Origin: a bacterium UBP11_UBA4055
GTDB lineage: Bacteria > UBA4055
Direction of reading: 5' to 3'
Assembly: GCA_002382735.1 (NCBI GenBank)
Contig: DFZN01000019.1
Span: forward strand, 1-39,700
Length of the DNA stretch: 39,700 nucleotides
Positions 16,463-24,582 of the stretch are shown one piece after another. The notes beneath the pieces were generated by a model that was not told where the DNA came from, did not search any database, and was given only the letters and a program-made list of their open reading frames with translations. The position numbers and the translations under genes are program-made. How positions within the stretch are numbered: position 1 is the stretch's first letter; every line of letters begins with the position of its first letter.

Positions 16463-17222
16463 TTTTCCCGTCCAGAAGCTCTTTCAGTCTCTTCAGATCC
16501 TCCCATGCGGGGTACTTCCAGTTCGGATTTCTTAACAGTGCGGACGGATGATATGTTACATGAACGGGAATGCCTCTATAATTATGTTCACCCTCTCTGA
16601 ATTCTTTCATAGTGGACTGTTTACCTAGAAGTCTCATCGCAGCTATTCTTCCGAGCGCCAGTATGTATTTCGGCTTTAAAAATTCCAGCTGGAGGTCAAG
16701 GTAGTTCGAACACATTGCTATTTCATCAGCGAGAGGGTCCCTGTTCCCGGGCGGTCTGCATTTGAGTACATTGCAAATATAAATATCATCTCTGTTTATA
16801 TCGATCGCTGAAAGCATTTTTGTGAGCAGCTGCCCCGCCTTGCCTACGAATGGTTCTCCGGTTTCATCCTCTTCCGCCCCGGGGGCTTCGCCGATTATGA
16901 CCAGCTTCTCCTTGTCAGAACCTTTTCCGAAAACAACATTCTTCCTTGTTTTATGCAGGGCGCATTTTGTACAAACAGAAACGGTTTGTTCCAGTTGTTC
17001 CAAAGTAGAGATTTCAGTGATTATATTTTCAATCTTTTCAGTCCTGTGATTTTTCAGTTTATATTTAATTTCAGCAATATCAGGATCAATCTGAATTTTT
17101 TCGTGATAAACCTGATCAATAAAATCAAGATAACTGATCACATCTTTTCTGATGATCTCCGTCAGTAATGTTCTGTAGCTTTTGCAGGTACCCATAGCAG
17201 ATATCAGTAATCCATCACGCAT
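16455..17222 (-). CDS. Family 4 (Fe-S) uracil-DNA glycosylase
   Basis: The 255-residue enzyme removes uracil from DNA. Family 4 marks: CTKCALHKTR (first two Fe-S cysteines), motif GEAPGAEEDETGEPFVGKAG, the Cys of NVLKCRPPGNRDP, and the HPSALLRNP motif near the C-terminus. The first 65 residues are a helical extension beyond the catalytic core. The start is unsure: ATG at 17222 overlaps the upstream FGE-type gene by 19 bases, and ATG at 17195 (MGTCKSYRTLL) gives 246 residues; neither has a strong ribosome site. It pairs with ligA downstream as a base-excision repair couple. Confidence 0.93.
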   Translation of the reverse strand: MRDGLLISAMGTCKSYRTLLTEIIRKDVISYLDFIDQVYHEKIQIDPDIAEIKYKLKNHRTEKIENIITEISTLEQLEQTVSVCTKCALHKTRKNVVFGKGSDKEKLVIIGEAPGAEEDETGEPFVGKAGQLLTKMLSAIDINRDDIYICNVLKCRPPGNRDPLADEIAMCSNYLDLQLEFLKPKYILALGRIAAMRLLGKQSTMKEFREGEHNYRGIPVHVTYHPSALLRNPNWKYPAWEDLKRLKELLDGKNG

Positions 17223-18406
17223 CTGAATCCGACATGATTTCCGGACCAGCTGATACCCTTGAAGTCACGGACAGACACTGTCAGGTTAGACTTTATATCC
17301 TTCCAGCTTCCGCCGCGTATGCATCTGTAGTCTGATCCGTATTCCTTGAAAAGCCTCCCTCCCGGATAAGGAGCTGCAACAGATGTTGTCCACTCCGCAA
17401 CATTTCCGGCCATGTCGTACAGTTTATAATCGTTCGGTTCATAACTTTTTACATCTGCCGGACCGTCATTAACCGGATTAAGATCATAGCATGCGATCAT
17501 AGGGTCGATTTCGTTGCTGAACGGATATTTCAATCCCGCAAGACCTCCTCTTGCCGCTTTTTCCCACTCATATTCCGACGGAAGTCGTTTGCCTGCCCAT
17601 TTAGCGTAGGCTTCGGCATCCTGATATGAAACGCCTACTATCGGCTGATTCGGACCGTTGAACTGGTCGAATAAAATGTGCTTAGGCAGTTTATAGCCGG
17701 TCTCTTCAACAAATATCCTGAACTGCGAATTCGTCACTTCGTGTTCGTCAATGTAGAAAGCCTTAACATATACTTCATGTATCGGCCGTTCGTTCTCACT
17801 CTCTGTTTCGCATCCGATCATGACACTGCCCTCTGTTATAAGCACCATATTCATGTTGTCTTTCAGTGCTCTGTAATACTGCATAGCCCTGTTGACTCGT
17901 TTGATAACAGGCTTATATTCTTCATCGGAACTTTTCTTTGCGTTAAGCTTCTTCTTTTTTTCTTCCTCAAGTTTTTTTGCCTCTTCTTCGGCAAGTCTTT
18001 TTGCTTCCTCTTTAGCTTTCATGCTCGGTATGTATTCGGTTATGTAAGGTTTAATCAGGCTGTCGATCATAGTTATATACTTACCGAAAGTTTCATTCGA
18101 TTTCAGGTCTTCAACATATTTTTTACCTTCATCGGTATTGACAAGAATGTATCCTGCGCCTGCAATTACAATGATGAGCAAAAGTAACAGCATGCCGGTA
18201 TGAGATTTCTTTTCAGAGCCTCCCGCAGGCTTGCTTTTTGTTTGAGCAGGCTTGGGTGTTGAGGCGAATCTGCTCGTTGAGGATTGTGTAGCCGAGGATT
18301 TTTTGTCCTGCTTGAGAGGCTGAGCCATTGTTGTGAGCTTCTCACCGCAGTTCACACACACTTTTGCGTCGTTCGAGTTTAAAGTATTACATTTTTTACA
18401 TATCAT
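17204..18406 (-). CDS. Membrane-anchored zinc-ribbon protein with C-terminal FGE-fold domain
   Basis: The 400-residue protein has an N-terminal zinc ribbon (Cys3, Cys6, Cys17, Cys20), a Ser/Lys/Pro linker, and one membrane helix (about 71-89, GMLLLLLIIVIAGAGYILV). A coiled coil rich in Lys/Glu follows (about 128-160), then an SUMF1/FGE domain (about 186-400: EHEVTNSQFRIF, KRLPSEYEWEKAARGG, MAGNVAEW, CIRGGSW, VGFRCVMDY). Both catalytic FGE cysteines are missing, so formylglycine synthesis is unlikely. The zinc ribbon should be cytoplasmic and the FGE fold outside. Unlike the gene at 146-2350, its last codons show no NNC-for-AAC pattern, so it is not a DGR target. ATG is preceded by GGGAGG. Function unknown. 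Confidence 0.88.
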   Translation of the reverse strand: MICKKCNTLNSNDAKVCVNCGEKLTTMAQPLKQDKKSSATQSSTSRFASTPKPAQTKSKPAGGSEKKSHTGMLLLLLIIVIAGAGYILVNTDEGKKYVEDLKSNETFGKYITMIDSLIKPYITEYIPSMKAKEEAKRLAEEEAKKLEEEKKKKLNAKKSSDEEYKPVIKRVNRAMQYYRALKDNMNMVLITEGSVMIGCETESENERPIHEVYVKAFYIDEHEVTNSQFRIFVEETGYKLPKHILFDQFNGPNQPIVGVSYQDAEAYAKWAGKRLPSEYEWEKAARGGLAGLKYPFSNEIDPMIACYDLNPVNDGPADVKSYEPNDYKLYDMAGNVAEWTTSVAAPYPGGRLFKEYGSDYRCIRGGSWKDIKSNLTVSVRDFKGISWSGNHVGFRCVMDY

Positions 18407-18448
18407 TAAATCCTCCCTTACATTTTTAAAAGGATAACTAAAGCATTA

Positions 18449-18477
18449 AATAAACGAAAACATTATTAGAATTTCAA
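18449..18477 (-). promoter_or_regulatory. Possible promoter of the zinc-ribbon/FGE gene
   Basis: On the minus strand, TTGAAA (18477-18472), 17 bases, then TTTATT (18454-18449), directly after the terminator that closes the ribosomal run and 43 bases before the start codon. The hexamers match only partly. Confidence 0.35.
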
Positions 18478-18495
18478 GCAAAAGATTATGTTTTT

Positions 18496-18528
18496 TTAAA
18501 ATAATAAAGGGTTCTTATCAAACCCTTT
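18496..18528 (-). terminator. Terminator closing the ribosomal superoperon and tRNA-Pro
   Basis: On the minus strand, AAAGGGTT and AACCCTTT form a perfect 8-bp stem around a 7-base loop, followed by TATTATTTT. It sits ten bases after the 3' end of the tRNA and before the next gene's leader. The U-tract is interrupted by A, so efficiency may be moderate. Confidence 0.75.
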
Positions 18529-18537
18529 ACATTATTG

Positions 18538-18612
18538 TCGGGGCGAGAAGATTTGAACTTCCGACCCCCTGCTCCCAAGGCAGGTGCGCTAACCGGGCTG
18601 CGCCACACCCCG
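18538..18612 (-). tRNA. tRNA-Pro (anticodon TGG)
   Basis: The cloverleaf folds by eye: acceptor CGGGGTG pairs with CGCCCCG (one G-T), the anticodon arm is CCTGC-CTTGGGA-GCAGG with anticodon TGG, and the T arm contains GTTCAAATC. The discriminator base is A and CCA is not encoded (CAA follows). It starts 34 bases after rplQ with no obvious promoter of its own and is followed by a terminator, so it is probably processed from the ribosomal transcript. Confidence 0.95.
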
Positions 18613-18646
18613 AACAAATTATAGATCATGCCTGCTGATCATTATA

Positions 18647-19135
18647 CTAATCAGCCGCCGGCTCCGTTTTGATCTCTTCAACAGTGTTCTCTTTTTTCAC
18701 TGCAGTTTTTTTCTCTTTCTTTTTCGGGGCTTCTTCTGAAACAGCCTTTTTTGATTTAGCCGGAACATCAGCCGAATCGTCAAATTCGACAAGCTGAAGA
18801 ACCGCTGTCTCCGCAGCATCGCCCTTTCTCGTTCCGAGTTTCAGAACCCTTGTGTAGCCGCCGTTCCTTTTTTTATAATTCGGAGCTATATCGTTGAACA
18901 GCGTAAATACAACGCTCTTCTGCTTAAGGAACTTCAGAGCCTGCCTGAGCGAGTTCAGGTCGCCTTTCTTACCGAGAGTGATCATCTTTTCCGCATATTT
19001 TTTGGCCTCTTTGGCTTTCGGAAGGGTCGTAATGATCTGCTTGTGCTCGAACAGCTGACCTGATAAATTGCTCATCAGAGATTTTCTGTGGCTTGCGGTC
19101 CTGTTTAGTTTTCTTCCCTTTACATTATGACGCAT
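18647..19135 (-). CDS. rplQ: Ribosomal protein bL17 with Lys/Glu-rich tail
   Basis: The 162-residue protein opens with MRHNVKGRKLNRTASHRKS and has the L17 core to about residue 115 (GYTRVLKLGTRKGDAAETAV). The remaining 45 residues are a low-complexity tail of Lys, Glu and Ala absent from the basic family of about 120 residues; such tails occur in several phyla and are probably disordered at the subunit surface. It sits 18 bases downstream of rpoA, the usual alpha-operon order. Confidence 0.97.
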   Translation of the reverse strand: MRHNVKGRKLNRTASHRKSLMSNLSGQLFEHKQIITTLPKAKEAKKYAEKMITLGKKGDLNSLRQALKFLKQKSVVFTLFNDIAPNYKKRNGGYTRVLKLGTRKGDAAETAVLQLVEFDDSADVPAKSKKAVSEEAPKKKEKKTAVKKENTVEEIKTEPAAD

Positions 19136-19153
19136 CTTTATTTTCCTCTATAA

Positions 19154-20149
19154 TCATTTCTTCTTTCTTGACTGAGTGTCGTTCAGATACTTATCGACAT
19201 CCATACCGAACTCCAGTCCTTTCTCTTTCAGAACTTTATTCAATTCAGCAAGTGATTTTTTACCAAAGTTCCTGAATTTGAGCATTTCACTTTCTTTTTT
19301 TCTTACAAGATCGCCGATCGTTTTTACTTTAGCATCGGTGAGACAGTTATATGATCTGACTGAGAGCTCGAGTTCATCTATCGACATTTTTAAAAGATTT
19401 CTTTTCTTGAGAATGTCCGGATCCTCGTCCTCGAACCCTTCGGAATCTTCCTCGACCTCAAATTTGATATAGAGATTAATGTGGTCTCTCAATATCTGTC
19501 CCGCATATGTTATCGCTTCTTCAGGAGATATGGATGCATCTGTATGAACATCGAGCGATAGTTTCTCGTAATCTGTTCTGTCTCCAACTCGTGTGTTCTG
19601 TATATCGTAGCTCACCTTGAGTATGGGAGAGAATATCGAATCAATCGCTATTGTGCCTATCGGGTCGTTATCATCTCGGTTGGCATCAGAAGAGACATAT
19701 CCCCTTCCGATCTTGATATTAAGCTCAATACTGAACTCGGCATCTTCATTTAGAGTAGCAATCTTGAAGTTCGGATTGAACACCTTTACTTCGCCTCCGG
19801 AAGAATCTTCAATATCTTTAGCCGTGAAGACCTTTGGTCCCTTAAGGTTTACTGTGACCTTCGAAGTTCTTCCTTCATTAAGGCTCAACCTGACCTGTTT
19901 TAGGTTCAGGATCATTATCGCTACATCTTCTTTTACTCCCGGTATGCTTGAAAACTCGTGCAATACTCCGTCGATCTTTATACTGTAGATCGCGGCTCCC
20001 TGTATTGACGACAAAAGAACTCTTTTCATAGCGTGACCGATCGTGATTCCATAACCCCTTTCAAGCGGAGAAAGCACGAACCTTCCGTAGCTTTCGTTCA
20101 GAGTCTCAATCTCAACAGACTCGGGTATTTTAAACGGTAATACAGCCAT
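19154..20149 (-). CDS. rpoA: RNA polymerase alpha subunit
   Basis: At 331 residues, this is standard length. The N-terminal dimerisation domain shows FVLSPLERGYGITIGHAMKR and the assembly region about 30-230. An acidic linker (about 232-248, EVEEDSEGFEDEDPDIL) joins the C-terminal domain (about 255-315: MSIDELELSVRSYNCL, then FGKKSLAELNKVLKEKG), whose helix-hairpin-helix contacts UP elements and activators. ATG follows GAGAG. It is between rpsD and rplQ as in most bacteria. Confidence 0.98.
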   Translation of the reverse strand: MAVLPFKIPESVEIETLNESYGRFVLSPLERGYGITIGHAMKRVLLSSIQGAAIYSIKIDGVLHEFSSIPGVKEDVAIMILNLKQVRLSLNEGRTSKVTVNLKGPKVFTAKDIEDSSGGEVKVFNPNFKIATLNEDAEFSIELNIKIGRGYVSSDANRDDNDPIGTIAIDSIFSPILKVSYDIQNTRVGDRTDYEKLSLDVHTDASISPEEAITYAGQILRDHINLYIKFEVEEDSEGFEDEDPDILKKRNLLKMSIDELELSVRSYNCLTDAKVKTIGDLVRKKESEMLKFRNFGKKSLAELNKVLKEKGLEFGMDVDKYLNDTQSRKKK

Positions 20150-20161
20150 TTTTTTCTCTCT

Positions 20162-20779
20162 TTATTTTGAGTAAAGTTCGACTATGAGTTGCTCATCGAT
20201 TTTTACCGGGATGTCTTCCCTTTTAGGTAATTCGGTCAATGTTCCTTCCATAGTAGCTTTATCGACCTTCAGATAGGGTCTCGGGTTCTCATTGACATTT
20301 TTAAGCGACTCGTGAATTATCTCAAGCTTCTTGGACCTTTCCTTTACTGATATCACATCATTGACATTGATCAGCATGGAAGGTATGTTCGCCGATCTGC
20401 CGTTGACCATAAAATGCTTGTGTGACACCATCTGCCTTGCCGCTCTCTGACTGGGTGCAAAACCAAGTCTGTGGACAAGAGTATCCAGTCTGCATTCGAG
20501 CCTGACCATAAGGTTCTCGCCGGTGATCCCTTTGTCGGATTTAGCTTTTTCGTAAATGATCTTGAACTGTTTCTCAAGAAGCCCGTAAATGTACTTGGCT
20601 TTCTGTTTCTCTTTCAGCTGCAGTCCGTACTCTGAAACCCTCTTTCTCTTGCCTTCGGATCCATGCTGTCCGGGCTCATAAGGCCTCTTTTGTACGATCT
20701 TGTCGTATTTCGGTAATCCAAAAAGATTCTCGCCGTATTTCCTCGATATCTTTCCTCTTGGAGTTAAGTCTTTTGCCAT
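20162..20779 (-). CDS. rpsD: Ribosomal protein uS4
   Basis: The 205-residue primary 16S-binding protein has an S4 RNA-binding domain at about 96-158 (RLDTLVHRLGFAPSQRAARQ, then VSHKHFMVNG). The N-terminus lacks the zinc-binding cysteines, so it is the zinc-free form. In E. coli, S4 represses the alpha operon; no operator can be recognised here. Followed by rpoA after 12 bases. Confidence 0.98.
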   Translation of the reverse strand: MAKDLTPRGKISRKYGENLFGLPKYDKIVQKRPYEPGQHGSEGKRKRVSEYGLQLKEKQKAKYIYGLLEKQFKIIYEKAKSDKGITGENLMVRLECRLDTLVHRLGFAPSQRAARQMVSHKHFMVNGRSANIPSMLINVNDVISVKERSKKLEIIHESLKNVNENPRPYLKVDKATMEGTLTELPKREDIPVKIDEQLIVELYSK

Positions 20780-20800
20780 TATCTTCTCTCCGAATGATGA

Positions 20801-21193
20801 TTATATTCTTCTTTTCTTTTTAGGCCTGCAACCGTTATGCGGTATCGGGGTAATGTCTTTGATCGAAAGTATCTCTAATCCCGCAGCGTTGAGAGCTCTG
20901 ATAGAAGATTCTCTTCCTGCTCCGGGTCCTTTCACGATCACATTTACTTTTCTCAGGCCTAGTCCCATCGCTTCTTTTGCGATCTGATCGCTCGCCATCT
21001 GGGCTGCGAAACTGGTGTTCTTTTTTGAACCTTTATAGCCGACTTTACCGCCGCTGGACCAGTTTATGATGTTTCCGTAGCTGTCTGAAAGACAAAGTAG
21101 AGTGTTGTTGAATGTAGCCTTAATATGGGCTACTCCTACCGGATCGACCTTATCTTTCTTTTTCAGCTTTTTTCTTTTTTTGTCTATTGCCAA
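20801..21193 (-). CDS. rpsK: Ribosomal protein uS11
   Basis: The protein is 130 residues. Family marks include VGVAHIKATFNNTLLCLSD, the GYKGSKKNTSFAAQMASD segment, KGPGAGRESSIRAL and the C-terminal DITPIPHNGCRPKKKRR. It lies on the platform of the small subunit. It sits between rpsM (32 bases upstream) and rpsD. Confidence 0.98.
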   Translation of the reverse strand: MAIDKKRKKLKKKDKVDPVGVAHIKATFNNTLLCLSDSYGNIINWSSGGKVGYKGSKKNTSFAAQMASDQIAKEAMGLGLRKVNVIVKGPGAGRESSIRALNAAGLEILSIKDITPIPHNGCRPKKKRRI

Positions 21194-21225
21194 GCTATCC
21201 TCCCTTGAGCAAAATGTTTAGAAAA

Positions 21226-21594
21226 TTATTTTTTGTTTTTTACTGCCATTTTCTTTTTACCTTTTCTTGTACGGGCGTTGGTTTTTGTCCTCTGCCCCCT
21301 TACCGGAAGGTTCTTTCTATGGCGGATACCCCTGTAATTTCCTATGTCCATCAATCTCTTGATAGCAAGCTTAGTCTGGGTCCTCAATGTTCCTTCGATA
21401 ACATATTCGTTCGTGATCACTTTTCTGATCGCGTCGATCTGATCTTCGGTTAAGTCCTTTATCTTGGTATCAAAGTGAATGTTCAGTTTCTCAAGGATCT
21501 TTCTTGATGTTGAACGACCTATACCGAAAATATAGGTTAATCCGATCTCTACTCTTTTAGTGTTGGGTAGATCTACACCAGCTATACGAGCCAA
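21226..21594 (-). CDS. rpsM: Ribosomal protein uS13
   Basis: The 122-residue protein opens with MARIAGVDLPNTKRVEIGLT, and carries the helix-two-turn-helix and the basic C-terminus RHRKNLPVRGQRTKTNARTR that reaches to the subunit interface and P-site tRNA. It directly follows rpmJ (11 bases), the classic spc-alpha junction. Confidence 0.98.
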   Translation of the reverse strand: MARIAGVDLPNTKRVEIGLTYIFGIGRSTSRKILEKLNIHFDTKIKDLTEDQIDAIRKVITNEYVIEGTLRTQTKLAIKRLMDIGNYRGIRHRKNLPVRGQRTKTNARTRKGKKKMAVKNKK

Positions 21595-21605
21595 ATTTAC
21601 CTCCC

Positions 21606-21719
21606 TTAACCTTGTCTTTGCTTATGTTTCTTTGTTTTACAGATAACACGAACAACACCTTTTCTGGTAATCACCTTACAGTTGTCGCATATTTTTTTTA
21701 CAGATGCTCTTACTTTCAT
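21606..21719 (-). CDS. rpmJ: Ribosomal protein bL36, zinc-binding form
   Basis: A 37-codon gene, easily missed because of its size. It reads MKVRASVKKICDNCK, then VITRKGVVRVICK, then TKKHKQRQG and stop. Cys11, Cys14, Cys27 and His32 make the zinc ribbon of the C+ form, suited to zinc-replete growth. ATG at 21719 follows GGAG at a short distance. It lies 14 bases after infA and 11 bases before rpsM, its standard place. Confidence 0.97.
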   Translation of the reverse strand: MKVRASVKKICDNCKVITRKGVVRVICKTKKHKQRQG

Positions 21720-21733
21720 CTAATACTCCTAAA

Positions 21734-21952
21734 TCATTTGTTCCTGTAAACGATCCTTCCCTTTGTCAGATCGTATGGAGATATCTCGATCTTGACCTTG
21801 TCACCCGGAACCATTTTAATGAAATGCATTCTCATCTTTCCTGACACATGTGCCAGGATTTCAAGGCCGTTTTCAAGCTCAACCTTGAACATTGCATTCG
21901 GCAGAGCCTCTTTTATAACACCGTCAATCTTTATAGTGTTTTCTTTGGCCAT
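21734..21952 (-). CDS. infA: Translation initiation factor IF-1
   Basis: This 72-residue S1/OB-fold protein binds the ribosomal A site during initiation. It reads IKIDGVIKEALPNAMFKVEL, then ILAHVSGKMRMHFIKMVPGD and SPYDLTKGRIVYR. Its ATG shares one base with the adk stop (TAATG), so the two are translationally coupled. Methionine aminopeptidase (map), often found between adk and infA, is absent here. Confidence 0.98.
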   Translation of the reverse strand: MAKENTIKIDGVIKEALPNAMFKVELENGLEILAHVSGKMRMHFIKMVPGDKVKIEISPYDLTKGRIVYRNK

Positions 21953-22605
21953 TAATCGTTCCCCTCTTCATTGATCAGCTTCTTCACAACATCGTAGATA
22001 TCAGGTACCGGTCTGTCCCCGTCGATGCTGAAAAGAATTTCTTTCTTCTTATAATATTCTATCAGCGGGCGTGTGTTCTGTGTATATACTTCAAGCCTGT
22101 TCTTGATCACATCTTCCCTGTCGTCGGGTCTTGATACTACACCACCTCCGCAGACAGAACACAGATTTTCTTTTGCCGGATTCGAAATCGTGTTATAGGT
22201 CTTTCCGCATGATGAGCAGACTCTTCTGGAAAGTAGCCTTGATATAAGAACACTGAACGGAGATTCTATGTTCAGGACCAGATCAAGCTCATTTCCTTTT
22301 TCTTTAAGTATCTTATCCAGTTCTTCAGCCTGAACCACGGTCCTCGGAAATCCGTCAAAGATAACTCCCTTTAAGCAGTCCGGTCTGTTCAGTCTTTCCT
22401 TAAGTATCCTGAGAACAAGTTCGTCCGGTACAAGTTCACCTTTAGCCATATATTCTCCGGCCAGTACACCGTCCGGGGTCTTTTTTGAAAGGGAATCTCT
22501 CAACAGATCGCCTGTTGATATCTGGACATAACCGAAATCCTTGAGGATCTGTTCAGCCTGACTTCCTTTTCCGCTCCCCGGAGCTCCCAGCAGAAGAATG
22601 TTCAT
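21952..22605 (-). CDS. adk: Adenylate kinase, zinc-lid form
   Basis: The 217-residue long-form enzyme interconverts AMP, ADP and ATP. The P-loop is GAPGSGKGSQ (7-16); FDGFPRTVVQAE contains the AMP-site Arg. The LID domain has a four-Cys zinc site (CSSCGKTY and LCSVCGG), as in many Gram-positives and some Gram-negatives. It starts on the secY stop (TAATG overlap) and ends on the infA start in the same way. Confidence 0.98.
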   Translation of the reverse strand: MNILLLGAPGSGKGSQAEQILKDFGYVQISTGDLLRDSLSKKTPDGVLAGEYMAKGELVPDELVLRILKERLNRPDCLKGVIFDGFPRTVVQAEELDKILKEKGNELDLVLNIESPFSVLISRLLSRRVCSSCGKTYNTISNPAKENLCSVCGGGVVSRPDDREDVIKNRLEVYTQNTRPLIEYYKKKEILFSIDGDRPVPDIYDVVKKLINEEGND

Positions 22606-23930
22606 TATCTGCTTCTCCCGCGAAGTTTTCCTGTTTTTAGAAATCCGTCATAGTGATGCATGAGAAGATATGACTCAATCTGTGAAAGAGTATCAAGCGC
22701 AACCCCGACCATGATGATCAGACTTGTACCTCCGAAAAAAGATGCCAGATTGTATGACACTCCCGGAAAGATTATCACAATAATGTTTGTCATTATGGCG
22801 ATAACACCGAGAAATATCGATCCAGGTAAAGATATCCTCGTAACTACATGATCAATATATTCAGCCGTATTTCTGCCCGGATTGACTCCCGGAATGAATC
22901 CGTTACTCTGTTTCAGATTATTCGCAACATCGTCCGGATTGAAAGTCAGAGCGGTATAAAAATATGTAAAGAATATTATGACCAGCATATAGATGCCCAT
23001 ATAGGAAAATGACTTGTAGTCAAACATGGTAAAAATAAGTCCTTTCATATATGAATCGTCGGGCAGAAATGTCGCTATAGTTGACGGGAAGAACATGATC
23101 GACTGCGCAAAAATTATGGGCATTACACCGGCCATGTTGAGCCTGAGAGGAATATACGACATCTGGTTGTTATATGTCCTTCCGCCGACCTGCCTTTTCG
23201 CATAATGGACATTGATCTTTCTGTACGCCTGGGTCAGCAGTACTACCGCGGCGATCATGCCGAGCATCCCGACCCATATTATCAGTTCAACAACAAGTTC
23301 CCTGTTCCCGTTCTGAAGCTGAACGAACTCCTCAAGAACAGCTGAAGGGAATCTCGCTACGATACCTATTGTAATTATAAGGGATATACCGTTCCCTATT
23401 CCTTTTGCTGTGATCTGCTCACCAAGCCACATAAGAACTATTGTCCCTGTTGCTATTGTCAGCATGGTCATCAAATAGAATCCGGTCGTAACATTCGGAA
23501 CTACCTTCATGTAGTCAGAATTCATGCTTACAAGGAATTTTGCGACACCCCATCCCTGCGCAGAAGCGAGAAGAACGGTACCGTACCTTGTCCACTGGGC
23601 GATCTTTCTTCTGCCGTCCTCGTCCCTCTGCATTTTCGATATAGTAGGGAAAACAGATCCGAGAAGCTGGATTATGATCGATGCCGAGATATAAGGCATG
23701 ATTCCTATGGAGAATATCGCCGCTTTAGTGAAAGCGCCTCCTGTGAACATATCGAACATTCCGAACAGAGTGTTACTCGAACTGTTGAAATAACTGGCCA
23801 GAGCACCAACATTTATTCCGGGCATCGGAATATGAGCCCCTACTCTGCAGACGAACAAAATACCGATAGTATAAAGGATCTTCTTTCTCAGTTCGGGGAT
23901 CTTCATTATCGTTTGTATTTTTTCGATCAT
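22605..23930 (-). CDS. secY: Protein translocase channel SecY
   Basis: The 441-residue inner-membrane protein has ten predicted helices, starting with KKILYTIGILFVCRVGAHIP and the plug region (MPGINVGALASYF). Other family marks are GIMPYISASIIIQLL, MSYIPLRLNMAGVMPIIFA and NPGRNTAEYIDHVVTRISLP. It forms the Sec channel used by the exported proteins in this window. It overlaps rplO by four bases (ATGA) and adk by one. Confidence 0.98.
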   Translation of the reverse strand: MIEKIQTIMKIPELRKKILYTIGILFVCRVGAHIPMPGINVGALASYFNSSSNTLFGMFDMFTGGAFTKAAIFSIGIMPYISASIIIQLLGSVFPTISKMQRDEDGRRKIAQWTRYGTVLLASAQGWGVAKFLVSMNSDYMKVVPNVTTGFYLMTMLTIATGTIVLMWLGEQITAKGIGNGISLIITIGIVARFPSAVLEEFVQLQNGNRELVVELIIWVGMLGMIAAVVLLTQAYRKINVHYAKRQVGGRTYNNQMSYIPLRLNMAGVMPIIFAQSIMFFPSTIATFLPDDSYMKGLIFTMFDYKSFSYMGIYMLVIIFFTYFYTALTFNPDDVANNLKQSNGFIPGVNPGRNTAEYIDHVVTRISLPGSIFLGVIAIMTNIIVIIFPGVSYNLASFFGGTSLIIMVGVALDTLSQIESYLLMHHYDGFLKTGKLRGRSR

Positions 23931-24361
23931 AATTTGACCACTTTTCCATTTACAGAATTAATTTTTTCTTCGGCCGTTTTGCTGAAGCTGTCTGCGTGCA
24001 CCTCAACGCTTCTGGTAAGAGTTCCGTTACCGAGAACTTTCAGAGGCATATTGAGCTTTATCAGTCCTTTGGAATGAAGAAGTTCACGCGTTACTTTATC
24101 TTCCGTAAGAGTTTCGAGTATGCCGACATTAATGACCGCATATTCTACTCTTGAACGGTTTTTGAAACCTCTTTTGGGAAGTCTTCTTGTCAGAGGGGTC
24201 TGGCCGCCTTCGCTGTAAAGAGCTCTTGAGTAGCCTGATCTTGACTTCTGGCCTTTACTTCCTTTTCCCGCGGTCTTTCCGTTTCCGGATCCGACACCCC
24301 TTCCTACTCTGAATTTTTTCTTAACGGAGCCTTTTGCCGGTCTTAATTCGTTTAGTTTCAT
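23927..24361 (-). CDS. rplO: Ribosomal protein uL15
   Basis: The protein is 144 residues, with the glycine/basic N-terminal extension (MKLNELRPAKGSVKKKFRVG, then GSGNGKTAGKGSKGQKSRSG) that winds into 23S rRNA and a C-terminal globular part. Its stop overlaps the secY start, the usual coupling in the spc operon. Confidence 0.98.
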   Translation of the reverse strand: MKLNELRPAKGSVKKKFRVGRGVGSGNGKTAGKGSKGQKSRSGYSRALYSEGGQTPLTRRLPKRGFKNRSRVEYAVINVGILETLTEDKVTRELLHSKGLIKLNMPLKVLGNGTLTRSVEVHADSFSKTAEEKINSVNGKVVKL

Positions 24362-24376
24362 CTTGTCTTTTCCGTT

Positions 24377-24565
24377 TTAAATTTCTTCAACTTGGATCAT
24401 ATGCTTTACTTTGAAAAGCATTCCTCTTACCTGAGGAGTATCATTAAACTCTTTGGTAAAATTAAGTTTTCTGAGTCCGAGAGCATAGGCAGTAGCTTTG
24501 ATATCTTTCTTCTGTCTTATTATGCTCTTTACCAGAGTTACCTTCAATCTCTTTTCTGTCATCAT
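24377..24565 (-). CDS. rpmD: Ribosomal protein uL30
   Basis: This 61-62-residue protein reads KRLKVTLVKSIIRQKKDIKA, then LGLRKLNFTKEFND and GMLFKVKHMIQVEE, the complete L30 fold. Two adjacent ATG codons are possible starts. It sits 15 bases before rplO and 17 bases after rpsE. Confidence 0.96.
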   Translation of the reverse strand: MMTEKRLKVTLVKSIIRQKKDIKATAYALGLRKLNFTKEFNDTPQVRGMLFKVKHMIQVEEI

Positions 24566-24582
24566 TTCCTCACGGGGGCAGT

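Noticed and set aside
17204..17345. A second DGR variable region at the end of the zinc-ribbon/FGE gene
   Set aside because: The matching codons are AAG, GAT, ATA, AAG, TCT and so on, without the NNC pattern, and the region is not GC-rich.
12570..18406. Long plus-strand reading frames opposite ligA, the OmpA-family gene and the FGE gene
   Set aside because: They are frame shadows with no family resemblance and lie fully inside well-supported minus-strand genes. The 12.9-13.5 kb ones only reflect the TSP3 repeat.
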